A DNA stretch of 64,000 bases from Vibrio neptunius (GTDB lineage Bacteria; Pseudomonadota; Gammaproteobacteria; Enterobacterales; Vibrionaceae). Location of the stretch: the NCBI GenBank assembly GCA_019339365.1, contig CP079860.1:806001-870000 (forward strand), written 5' to 3'. Position numbers and translations under genes: made by a program. Position 1 is the stretch's first letter, and the number at the start of each line of letters is the position of its first letter. The notes beneath the pieces were generated by a model that was not told the DNA's origin, searched no databases, and was given only the letters and a program-made list of their open reading frames with translations. This document shows, one piece after another, positions 54,731-64,000 of this stretch.

Positions 54731-57700
54731 ATGTCTAATTGGACTTCAAATGCATTTAATTTTGATAGTTATTGTTCAGGGGGCGTAGACCAAAGAACAA
54801 GAAGCTACTCCTATCAAATTCTTTTAGGATCCTTAGTCGGCAATTGGCTAAAAGGCCCTAACCTTGATATCGCTCTGCAGTTTTCACCCTACTCGCGGGA
54901 TAACCTAGGTTTCGGCATGGGTTGGCAGTTAAACATTCCAAGATACGATCTTAAAAATAAACAACTGCATCTAGCGAATGGGCAGTCTTACCGAGCTGAA
55001 TTGGGCGCGAACTACAAACTTGATCTTCGCTATAAGAAATTGCTCGACTTCTCAGTGAAAGGTGACGCTAGTGGCTATGAGATTACCTATCGAAATGGTC
55101 GCAAAGACATCTTAGATGATCACGGTAATCTGATTAAAGTCATCCAAAGTGATGGCCATGCTCTGCATTTTTCCTGGTTAAACATAGGTCAAGAAAAACG
55201 TCTGAACAAAGTCTGGGATGATCGTACATCAGAAAGCCAACCACTTTTGCTTATCGTTCACGTTGATCCGAGCAGAGTGAATGTTTTTACGAATATCGGC
55301 AGTGCTCACGAAGCATATTTCAGACTTATCCTAAACAATAACAATCTCGTTCAATGCCAATTATCTGAAGATGCGGGTAGTTATGACTTTGGCTACAAAA
55401 CGATAGGGTCCTATAACCTAATTCAGAGTGTTACCCACCCTTGTGGAATGCTTGAGCAACTGGCTTATGACGCCAATGGAATAAGAGTAAACACCAACAC
55501 TTACCTCCCAGCGGTCACTTCTCATCGTGTTTTAACGAGAAACTCCCCCATTATTGAGACTCACTATGGCAGCGTGAATTCCGATAGCCGAAACTTTATG
55601 GGCTACAACGTGCCTGGCGGTAGTTTAGGTGAAGGGGTTGATAACTTACTTGAACGTGGAATCGAATACTCATACCGGGTACAAAAAGTGGAAAGCGGTA
55701 CGATCAAGACCATTCAAACCTATAACCAATTCCACTTGTTGGTTGAAGAAGCTCGCCTGATAAACGACAAAATTGTCCACCTCAAGAAGCTTGGCTATCC
55801 AGCTCGTGACAACGAGGATTTTGCCAATCAGCCTGCTCAATACGCGCTCATCAATCAAGAAGAGCAAACTTGGTCATCGGGTGAAGATAGTCATCTGCAA
55901 ACTCGTCATTGGCAATACGATCAGTACGGTAACATGTTGTCTTTTATCGATGAAAACAACATTGCTGAGTATTATGAGTACTATTCATCACAAGGTGAGC
56001 CAGGCTGTCCAGCCTCTCCTTCTGGCATGGTGAACTTTGTCAAATCTCGTACTCTGAGCAATGGTTCTGAACAACGTAAGATTTCTTATGAGTACGGAGA
56101 GGTTGCAGGTCTCAACAATCAAAAGGATGTCGTGCTGCGCTTGGAAAATGCTCATGATCGCTACCAAAGCCATTACCGCTACCACGAGAATAACAGTGAG
56201 ACATTTTCTTTGGGTCGACTAGCTTCCATCCAAAACGATTTCATTCATGCAGAGGGTACCTATGCCAAGACTTCAAGCTATCACTATGTTTTGGAGGGTG
56301 ACACGGTTGAAGAACATGAGGAACTGGTGTGTCACGACAATACAAAAATTAATGTGGTTGTTAGCCACTATCTCGATATTGGCGAAATTGCTCATCATGT
56401 AGATGCGGATGGTGTTCGTTGTAGTTTTGAATATGACTCGTTACGTCGGACAAAAAGCGAACGCATTGATGGTAGTGCTGCACGTTCATACCAATATCTA
56501 GTGGATACCACCCAAGCTAGGCAAACCATGGTGCTCACAGACTGCAAGGGCAATTTGTGCGAACAGAGTTGGGATGGGCAAGGCAGAGAGTTAGAAGCGA
56601 AGCTCGGCACTACAACCACTTGGAAAAAAGAGTATGACGAATTCGGACGCTTAGCCAGCAAGAGCACTTTTGACGATCTGCCCGATAAAAAGGCGCGTAC
56701 GATTTCTGTCACTCAGACAGAAACGTATGAATACGATGATTGGGGGCAGATTAAAGCAACTACGCTCCCGAATGGTAATCGTCATATCGCGTTTAACAAT
56801 CTAGCCAGCCGCCAAAAAACACAAGGCATTGAGGGGTTAGCGCTAACAGTCAGTGATTTGAACAACTGGGGGTTAGAAGATAGAAAGCAACAAGGTGATC
56901 GCGTTTGGCATTATGAATACGATGCTTGGGGCCGACTTAAGAAAGAAACCGATCCAGCTAGTCAATCGAAAAGCTATCAATACGACAAGTTTGATCGTGC
57001 CGTTCATATTACTCAAGCTAACCATGTGACTCAGCAAATTACCTACGCGGTACATACCGATCAAACGCAAGTCACTCAGTTAAAAATAGGTTCACAGATC
57101 GTTGGGCAGCGTGATCTTGATGGTTTGGGGCGACCTCTTGAACTTCGTCGGGGTGCCAGTAGCCAAGCCTCTTTAGCTTGGACCTATGCCGATAGCAGTA
57201 ATATTCCGCAGACAGAAACCAGCTTATCCGCTCCAACAAGACGTTTTAGTCGCGATGCACAGTTAGGTGTTCTCAACGAGAAACAGTCTGGAGACCAGTC
57301 AACAACATACCAATATGATCCCGTCTCCGGCCTACCAACTGGCAGTGAAGATAGCAACGGGAGTCGAAGCTCGATTACATATTCTGTGACGGGTTTACCT
57401 GAGTTTGAGCAGCATGACGGCAACATCCGCCAGTACATTTACTCAAAAGGTGGTGTGATTACCTCGATTCAAAGCACGCGAGACAGACGTCAGTTCGGTT
57501 ATGATGAGCTTGGCCGATTAGTCAAATTAAGTACAGATAAAGCTACTGTTGAATACGAATATGATCAATTTGATCGTATCACTTTAGAGCAATTGACATC
57601 GGGTAGTCACACTCAAATTACCGAGATTGAATGGGATGAATACAGTCGCGAAGTGAACCGTGCTGTCGCACTCAACGACGTTTACATCTTTGAGCAGTCT

Positions 57701-58423
57701 CAAGACTACAACGAACTTGGTTTACTTCGCTGCCGAGAAAAAGAGTGTGCAACCTTGGGCAATGTAACGGAGACGTACACCTATGATTCACTCTCACAAC
57801 TTAAGCGCGTTGAGTTTTTAGGTACCGGCCCACTTAGCGATTGGGGTGAACCAATCTTATTCCTTGAATGGGACTACGATGACCTCGGTAATATGCTGAC
57901 TCAGCGTTGTGTCACCAACGATTCTCAAGACCTCGCAGACTACTACTACGAAGCAGATGATCCAACACAGTTAACACGCATCACCCACACGCACCCTCAG
58001 CTTCCGAGCCAAACCGTACTCAAGTATGACCTGAATGGCAACATGATTGAGGATGCAGAAGGGCGAGCGCTAAGTTACGACCACTTCGACAAACTTACCA
58101 GCGTGCTGTCTGATAACACGGAATGGATGTACACCTACGACAGCAATGATCGTCTCATTGGGCAGTACTCTGATACCGATAGTCGCCAGTTTGAGTATTT
58201 GTGGAGTGACATCGCGTCTATTGAAGACAATGGCCGCGTAACCCACTACATCTACGATGATGGTGTGCCGAAATGGTCAGAACAAGACTCTGTTGTCTCT
58301 ATGATAGCCACCGATCAAAACGGTTCTGTCATTGCTTCTAACACCGCGGGTCAAACGGATGCAATGTACCGCTACTCTCCATATGGTCAACGCGAACAGG
58401 TGGTAAATAACAATGAGCAATAA
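54731..58423 (+). CDS. Rhs/YD-repeat protein, large N-terminal part
   Basis: 1230 residues with many YD repeats (YEYDDWGQIKATTLPNGN; YEYDAWGRLKKETDPASQ; YQYDKFDRAVHI; YDLNGNMIEDAEGRALSYDHFDKL; YRYSPYGQ). N-terminal 150 residues resemble the beta-propeller/TcdB-like start of RHS proteins (LQFSPYSRDNLGFGMGWQLN). No signal peptide or PAAR domain. It ends just after SPYGQ, where intact Rhs proteins continue into the LGFNGE...DPSGH core. That core is encoded by the next gene, which overlaps by 11 bases in another frame. YD repeats normally build a cage around the C-terminal toxin. Confidence 0.92.
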   Translation: MSNWTSNAFNFDSYCSGGVDQRTRSYSYQILLGSLVGNWLKGPNLDIALQFSPYSRDNLGFGMGWQLNIPRYDLKNKQLHLANGQSYRAELGANYKLDLRYKKLLDFSVKGDASGYEITYRNGRKDILDDHGNLIKVIQSDGHALHFSWLNIGQEKRLNKVWDDRTSESQPLLLIVHVDPSRVNVFTNIGSAHEAYFRLILNNNNLVQCQLSEDAGSYDFGYKTIGSYNLIQSVTHPCGMLEQLAYDANGIRVNTNTYLPAVTSHRVLTRNSPIIETHYGSVNSDSRNFMGYNVPGGSLGEGVDNLLERGIEYSYRVQKVESGTIKTIQTYNQFHLLVEEARLINDKIVHLKKLGYPARDNEDFANQPAQYALINQEEQTWSSGEDSHLQTRHWQYDQYGNMLSFIDENNIAEYYEYYSSQGEPGCPASPSGMVNFVKSRTLSNGSEQRKISYEYGEVAGLNNQKDVVLRLENAHDRYQSHYRYHENNSETFSLGRLASIQNDFIHAEGTYAKTSSYHYVLEGDTVEEHEELVCHDNTKINVVVSHYLDIGEIAHHVDADGVRCSFEYDSLRRTKSERIDGSAARSYQYLVDTTQARQTMVLTDCKGNLCEQSWDGQGRELEAKLGTTTTWKKEYDEFGRLASKSTFDDLPDKKARTISVTQTETYEYDDWGQIKATTLPNGNRHIAFNNLASRQKTQGIEGLALTVSDLNNWGLEDRKQQGDRVWHYEYDAWGRLKKETDPASQSKSYQYDKFDRAVHITQANHVTQQITYAVHTDQTQVTQLKIGSQIVGQRDLDGLGRPLELRRGASSQASLAWTYADSSNIPQTETSLSAPTRRFSRDAQLGVLNEKQSGDQSTTYQYDPVSGLPTGSEDSNGSRSSITYSVTGLPEFEQHDGNIRQYIYSKGGVITSIQSTRDRRQFGYDELGRLVKLSTDKATVEYEYDQFDRITLEQLTSGSHTQITEIEWDEYSREVNRAVALNDVYIFEQSQDYNELGLLRCREKECATLGNVTETYTYDSLSQLKRVEFLGTGPLSDWGEPILFLEWDYDDLGNMLTQRCVTNDSQDLADYYYEADDPTQLTRITHTHPQLPSQTVLKYDLNGNMIEDAEGRALSYDHFDKLTSVLSDNTEWMYTYDSNDRLIGQYSDTDSRQFEYLWSDIASIEDNGRVTHYIYDDGVPKWSEQDSVVSMIATDQNGSVIASNTAGQTDAMYRYSPYGQREQVVNNNEQ

Positions 58424-59542
58424 AGATTCAGTATTCATTACTCCGCTTAATCGTCGTGAGTTTCTGATTAAAATTGGCCAAACCAGTGCGGTGGCTGGAG
58501 GCATTTCACTACTGCCAACCTCTGTGCGTCTTGCAATGGCGCAATCTATGACGGTCTCGCCATCGCACTTAGGCTTTAACGGCGAATGGCTGGACCCGGT
58601 ACTCGAAGGTTACCACTTAGGCCAAGGCTATCGAGTCTACCAACCTAAGTTAATGCGTTTTAACGCCCCAGACAGTTTAGCGCCATTTAGTGAGGGCGTT
58701 CATAATGCTTATGTCTACTGTCATAACGATCCACTCAACTTTACGGACCCAAGTGGTCATTTGAATATCAGTAAGATTTTGTTTGGTGCGTTCGGCGTTA
58801 TAGCGGGTATTGTGGGGATTGCACTGGCTGCTCCGACCGGAGGCTCAAGTTTGGTTCTTGCTGCTGGCATCATTGGCGGTATTGCGGGAATGACCAGTGG
58901 TGCGCTCCAGATTGCATCAGGCATCATTGATGATGGCGACATCTCTCGTAAACTGGATATCGCTACTATTCCATTTGATATTATTGGCGTGGTCAGTGGT
59001 GGCTACTCAGCTTTCAAGTCAGTACAAAACTTACGTTGGGTAAGAGCTGGCGGTGCTTTGGAAGATGTCACTCAGCCGGGGCTAGGCTCTCGGCTGTGGA
59101 ACAAGATTAGCCCGTCAGCTGAGTACAACCTTGACTGGGCGCGTAAAACCAATCCTGCGATGAGAATTGGCAGTTCAGAAGGTCAAGTTATTGTCACCAA
59201 AATGGTACAAGGCGGCAAAACCATGACTTATACGCCCCCCCGATTCACGGTGGTTTTACTAAGATTCTGCTGGGTCAAGTCAAAGTAGGCGCTCGTGGTT
59301 ATACCATTTATCAAGGCATTATGACAGCTCGCTCTATTGGCAGTATTGGCTGGTCGACGGTCAAAACTATCCCCGGAAGACTAGACAGCGAGAAATCATC
59401 GAGCGACAGTATGGTAACAGAGGGTAGAAGTTCAAACCCTGAAGCGAGAAAGACTCAGCTATATTCTCTGGAAGAAACCCGCCAGCGCATAAAATATGGC
59501 AGTGATGTGCAAAGAATGATACGCCAATTGCCTCTATCCTAA
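58413..59542 (+). CDS. Rhs core and C-terminal toxin-like part with a Tat signal peptide (frame interrupted)
   Basis: About 376 residues when joined. Residues 1-44 form a twin-arginine signal: NRREFLIKIG (Arg14-Arg15), hydrophobic stretch to about 40, cleavage likely after AMA. Residues 52-116 are the Rhs-associated core (LGFNGEWLDPVLEGYHLGQGYRVYQPKLMRFNAPDSLAPF ... DPLNFTDPSGH). Residues 117 onward are a variable tip with two glycine-rich hydrophobic stretches (GVIAGIVGIALAAPTGG; AAGIIGGIAGMTSGALQIASGII). The frame breaks at the C7 run 59235-59241; one C more continues IHGGFTKILLGQVKVG to 59542. The ATG has AGGTGG upstream, and an in-frame stop just before it shows the split is genuine. Toxin family not recognised. 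Confidence 0.85.
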
Positions 59543-59575
59543 TCGACAAGATGCAAAAAGAGAGAGGAGACGCCA

Positions 59576-59620
59576 ATGTCGTTCACTAAATCAACAAGCG
59601 TTAGTTTAGCTGTAACATAA
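59576..59620 (+). CDS. 14-codon ORF after the Rhs gene, possible immunity-gene vestige
   Basis: MSFTKSTSVSLAVT with a strong GAGAGGAGA ribosome site 6 bases before the ATG, between the Rhs stop and the terminator. This is where an immunity gene is expected. It may be the start of a deleted one or a small peptide. Confidence 0.35.
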   Translation: MSFTKSTSVSLAVT

Positions 59621-59627
59621 AATGACG

Positions 59628-59653
59628 AAGCCATCCGCAAGGATGGCTTTTTT
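59628..59653. terminator. Terminator at the end of the Rhs locus
   Basis: AAGCCATCC-(4)-GGATGGCTT followed by T-run; also positioned to stop uspA transcripts from the opposite strand. Confidence 0.85.
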
Positions 59654-59671
59654 GATTTTTTACTCGCTGTA

Positions 59672-60103
59672 TTAGTTTGGAATTGGCACAACCAGAATGT
59701 CGACAGGAGATTTGTTGATCAGGTGTCTCGAATAAGAAATGATCTTACTCCAGAAGTCCTGATGGTGGCCACATATCAGCAAGTCGACACGGTTGTCCTC
59801 AATGGTGTCATTGAGCTTATCGCCCAGATCGCCAGTCCCAACTAAAAAATGCTTCACAGGAAAATCTAGCTTGGCTTGGAATGCGCGCAACCATTCCATC
59901 GAGTATTCGTTGAGTGGTCTGACGCTGGTGTCAGCCTGAATGTCGACCAGCTCCGGATAGATTTCTCCATGGGTGCCATCAATGTGGATGAGCGATATCT
60001 CCGCGTCATGCTGCTTAGCCATAAATACCGCTCTTTCAAGCAACACATTGCTCTCTTCCGACAGCTCCAGCGCGACCAGAATATGTCGATATTTCATTAC
60101 CAT
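59672..60103 (-). CDS. uspA: Universal stress protein UspA
   Basis: 143 residues: YRHILVALELSEESNVLLERAVFMAKQHDAEISLIHIDG, and the UspA-type end LLICGHHQDFWSKIISYSRHLINKSPVDILVVP. The glycine-rich ATP-binding motif of UspF/MJ0577-type proteins is absent, so this is the non-ATP-binding UspA/C/D type. Confidence 0.93.
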   Translation of the reverse strand: MVMKYRHILVALELSEESNVLLERAVFMAKQHDAEISLIHIDGTHGEIYPELVDIQADTSVRPLNEYSMEWLRAFQAKLDFPVKHFLVGTGDLGDKLNDTIEDNRVDLLICGHHQDFWSKIISYSRHLINKSPVDILVVPIPN

Positions 60104-60218
60104 GTCCTCTTATTGAACTGACTCATTTCATCATAGAGCGAATCGCTGAAAAATGTTGTCTAAGAGATCGCGGAAATGCTACAAATTGCATTGGTTGAAC
60201 ATAAGGATATTGTTCTAA

Positions 60219-60824
60219 TTAGTTAGAGGCGGGTTTCTTGACCGCTAACACAGAAAAGGTATGCCAATGCTTGATTCGTCCCAGTGCTGTCTTTCCTGAT
60301 TCATCGCGCTCTTGGAACTGGATAATATCGAAATCTTTGAACAAAGCTTCCACCTGTGGTTTCGTCAGTGGTGTAGTTGCTATACGGAATCCATGAGCCC
60401 AAGAGTCTTTTTCACCCATGAAATCACCGCTAAATACGCCGCCAATTTTTAGGCTGTTACTGATGGATTGCCACGTGTCAGGAAACGCCTCCGGTTCAGC
60501 AAAGAACAGGCTGTTGTGTGCCAGAACCACTCCAGCTTGTGGGTAACGGAACGTTTCAAATGTGGAGAGTGAGAGATTAATCGAAGGCTGGTCTGCGAAT
60601 CGATCGCGGCAGAGGCCAATCGCGTCTTCATTATTATCAAAACCATACACCTGATAGCCTTGCTGCGCTAGGTAGGCGATGTCGCTGCCCGTACCACAGC
60701 CACAGTCAATCGCAACTGTACAGCCAGAACGGTTGATTTGGTGTGCGTTCTCAGTTTTTGGTGAGTGCTTTTTGGCCAGTACCTTTTGGTAGTATTGGTG
60801 CCAAGTTTCGCTGTTCTTATCCAT
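60219..60824 (-). CDS. Class I SAM-dependent methyltransferase
   Basis: 201 residues: motif I VAIDCGCGTGSDIAYLAQQGYQVYGFDNNEDAI, then a core FSGDFMGEKDSWAHG block. TehB/UbiE-like small methyltransferase. Substrate unknown. Stands alone, divergent from the GH1 gene. Confidence 0.88.
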   Translation of the reverse strand: MDKNSETWHQYYQKVLAKKHSPKTENAHQINRSGCTVAIDCGCGTGSDIAYLAQQGYQVYGFDNNEDAIGLCRDRFADQPSINLSLSTFETFRYPQAGVVLAHNSLFFAEPEAFPDTWQSISNSLKIGGVFSGDFMGEKDSWAHGFRIATTPLTKPQVEALFKDFDIIQFQERDESGKTALGRIKHWHTFSVLAVKKPASN

Positions 60825-60918
60825 TGTTCACTGCTATCGGAGGGAAGGGTTGTAGTGTGCGTGAACGGAAAAAACTAGGAAATAACTATCTCACACCTCA
60901 GCCTCATTTTGTTCCTAA

Positions 60919-62355
<1,437 letters not shown>

Positions 62356-62720
62356 AGTCAAGGAACCGGCTCCTTGACTGATTGCGTCTCGCGATAGGCT
62401 CATACTCGGCGCAAGTCGCTTTATGTGAATGAGTCTGAATACAATCTATCGGTTTCGTTTCCTTGAGGTGATTAGAACGGCTGGTTGGCCTAGATCGGCT
62501 CTGCCCCATTCAGAACCAGAGATGGCCATCCCTTGAAGTCCTTTTGGTGTGTGTCCTGAATTTCTACTTGTCCTGAATTTCTACTCTGAATTTCTAGTTT
62601 CTATTTCTCAAATAGTCAAAATTTGAGACCGACCTTGCCTCATATTGATGCTTCTTATGCATTTAAAAAGCCCCTTACGTCGATTGACATAAAGGGCTAC
62701 TGGGAAAACAGGGATACCCG
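62356..62720. other. Intergenic region with a short triplicated motif and a terminator
   Basis: 365 bp. CTGAATTTCTA occurs three times at 62557, 62574 and 62587. Near the right end AAGCCC...GGGCT with T/A-rich flanks (62666-62698) forms the shared terminator of the two converging genes. No ORF supported. Confidence 0.5.
62666..62698. terminator. Bidirectional terminator
   Basis: Imperfect hairpin AAAAGCCCCTTA-(10)-TAAAGGGCT between the GH1 gene and the TauE/SafE gene. Confidence 0.55.
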
Positions 62721-63503
62721 TTAGAAAATGAACTTATAGCCTAATGAGATCATCAACAGGCTCAGAGAGATGGATATCGTTCGTTGAATGAGTTTTGGAC
62801 CATACTTCATTGCCGAAGCGCTACCAACGTGGTTACCAAATAAGTTCATGACCACTAATGGGACGGCCAATGCGTACATAACACTCCCCGCTAACATGAA
62901 TGCGATCAGTGCACCTATATTCGAAGCAAAATTAAATAACTTTGACGTCGCTGAAGCGGAAACCAAATCGAACTTGAGCAAATAATGCAGTGCAAGGATC
63001 AGAAAGCTTCCAGTTCCCGGCCCGAAGAAACCATCGTAAAATCCAATCACAAATACGGCAGCAGGAACACCAAACAAGATGACGTATCGATTGATGGGCG
63101 CATTCGTATCGTGTTCTTTGCTCTTTTTGGGAATGAAAGATAACACAATACCAAATGGAAGCATGGCGAGTATGATCTTGCCGATCGTATCAGGATCGAA
63201 ATAAAGTATTGCTTCCGCACCCGCATAGGCCCCCACTAAACCCGCAGGTATACCCGTTGCTACCGCTGTCCAGATCACACATTTATTTCTGACGAAATTA
63301 CGGATCGCCGCAATGGTACCAATGGTGCTGACAATCTTCTCTTGTCCCAGCGCAATGTGTGGCGGTAGGCCGGCAAGAATGAAAGAAGGAACCAAAATCA
63401 GACCGCCTCCACCGGCAACCGAATCAATAAACCCAGCAGCAAATGCAGACACCATCAGTGCAACCAGAATCCAAAATGTAATATCGCTTCCTAGAAATTC
63501 CAC
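62721..63503 (-). CDS. TSUP-family permease (TauE/SafE)
   Basis: 260 residues, about eight spans in two halves. Family pattern: AGFIDSVAGGGGLILVPSFILAGLPPHIALGQEKIVSTIGT and, in the second half, GFYDGFFGPGTGSFLILA. Exports or imports sulfite/sulfonate-type anions in relatives; substrate here unknown. Just 15 bp downstream of the dehydrogenase gene, so one operon. Confidence 0.9.
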   Translation of the reverse strand: MEFLGSDITFWILVALMVSAFAAGFIDSVAGGGGLILVPSFILAGLPPHIALGQEKIVSTIGTIAAIRNFVRNKCVIWTAVATGIPAGLVGAYAGAEAILYFDPDTIGKIILAMLPFGIVLSFIPKKSKEHDTNAPINRYVILFGVPAAVFVIGFYDGFFGPGTGSFLILALHYLLKFDLVSASATSKLFNFASNIGALIAFMLAGSVMYALAVPLVVMNLFGNHVGSASAMKYGPKLIQRTISISLSLLMISLGYKFIF

Positions 63504-63518
63504 GCTGTGTTGCTCCTT

Positions 63519-64000
63519 TTATGATGACTCTTGATAGGTTTTGATGAGTACAGAGGTGTCCATACGACCGTATCCGTGGTTCTGTAGCTCACGATATTCA
63601 CTATCTACTTTGATCGTGAGTGGCAAATCTATCCCTAACCTTTTGCTTTCGTCGATACAAATGCCTAAATCTTTGCGCATCCAATCAATCGCGAACCCAA
63701 AATCAAATTCATCTCTAGACATCGTTGAGGAACGATTCTCCATCTGCCAAGAACCTGCCGCCCCATGCTTCAAGACATCCACAAGGTCATCGATATCTAA
63801 GCCAGCATGTTTTGCCAACGTCAGTCCTTCACTCAAGCCTTTCAAAACGCCAGCAATACAGATCTGATTGACCATTTTTGAACGTTGGCCTTGGCCGTTT
63901 CCTCCCATCAACTTGGATTGTTTTCCATAAACGCTCATCACAGATGCTGCCTGCTCATACATTTCACTTTGACCACCACACATGATAGTTAGAGCACCAT
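63519..64000 (-). CDS. Beta-hydroxyacid dehydrogenase (3-hydroxyisobutyrate dehydrogenase family), C-terminal part
   Basis: About 160 residues visible; the frame is open through the right edge (GALTIMCGGQ precedes the first internal ATG), so the NAD-binding N-terminus is outside. Family markers: GNGQGQRSKMVNQICIAGVLKGLSEGLTLAKHAGLD with the catalytic Lys (SKMVNQ), and the helical C-terminal domain (KDLGICIDESKRLGIDLPLT). Reduces or oxidises a short beta-hydroxyacid; operon partner of a TauE/SafE permease. Confidence 0.9.
   Translation of the reverse strand, partial: GALTIMCGGQSEMYEQAASVMSVYGKQSKLMGGNGQGQRSKMVNQICIAGVLKGLSEGLTLAKHAGLDIDDLVDVLKHGAAGSWQMENRSSTMSRDEFDFGFAIDWMRKDLGICIDESKRLGIDLPLTIKVDSEYRELQNHGYGRMDTSVLIKTYQESS

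Noticed and set aside
58413..58423. Explaining the Rhs split as another sequencing frameshift
   Set aside because: The second frame has its own stop just upstream, a ribosome site, and a complete Tat signal that no one-base change would place in a continuous Rhs chain.

Overview
The window is the origin region of the second chromosome of a Vibrio-type bacterium (Vibrionaceae). The evidence is a full-length RctB initiator gene, a phased array of ATGATCA iterons with a DnaA box beside it, the adjacent parA/parB pair, and six copies of the chromosome-II parS motif (NTTTACANTGTAAAN). I cannot assign a species from the sequence alone.

Layout. 1-1.5 kb: 3' part of aceB (malate synthase). 1.5-4.7 kb: an orphan type VI secretion module on the minus strand, made of an Hcp gene, a DUF4225-like membrane effector candidate and four tandem 505-bp units, each carrying a small membrane protein (probable immunity), three of them preceded by a 52-codon ORF. 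5-24 kb: accessory metabolism and regulation, namely MarR/EamA, a periplasmic-binding-protein/GGDEF-EAL pair divergent from a LuxP paralogue, Nudix, LysR/YdhR, an LRR protein kinase, HxlR/SDR/cupin, LysR/SDR, an LprI-like protein, a YebC-family protein, and two Fur-box-linked oligopeptide-type ABC ATPases with no permease. 24.6-30.6 kb: replication and partition (rctB, oriCII, parA, parB). 30.7-32.7 kb: tmcA. 32.8-49 kb: an F7-type chemosensory cluster with two large chemoreceptors, CheY, CheA, two CheW, CheR, CheD, CheB and a CheD-linked receptor-like protein. It is joined to a partner-switching module: a STAS protein and a receiver-PP2C-HATPase protein resembling Pseudomonas HsbA/HsbR. 49-52.8 kb: FapA/DUF342, MFS and AraC genes. 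53-59.6 kb: a locus of a secreted protein and an Rhs protein split into two overlapping genes, the second of which begins with a twin-arginine signal and carries the C-terminal toxin-like region. 59.6-64 kb: uspA, a methyltransferase, a GH1 6-phospho-beta-glucosidase, a TauE/SafE permease and a partial beta-hydroxyacid dehydrogenase.

The most unusual items are the split, Tat-tagged Rhs with no visible immunity gene; the amplified immunity array behind hcp; the oriCII repeat families (12-mers, 35-bp '39-mer-like' elements, phased TGAT repeats in the AT-rich region); and the chemosensory-to-partner-switching link.

Caution: at least nine otherwise intact genes are broken by a single-base frame change, mostly inside homopolymer runs. 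This looks more like residual sequencing or assembly error than like nine pseudogenes. I annotate these genes at full span and mark each break.
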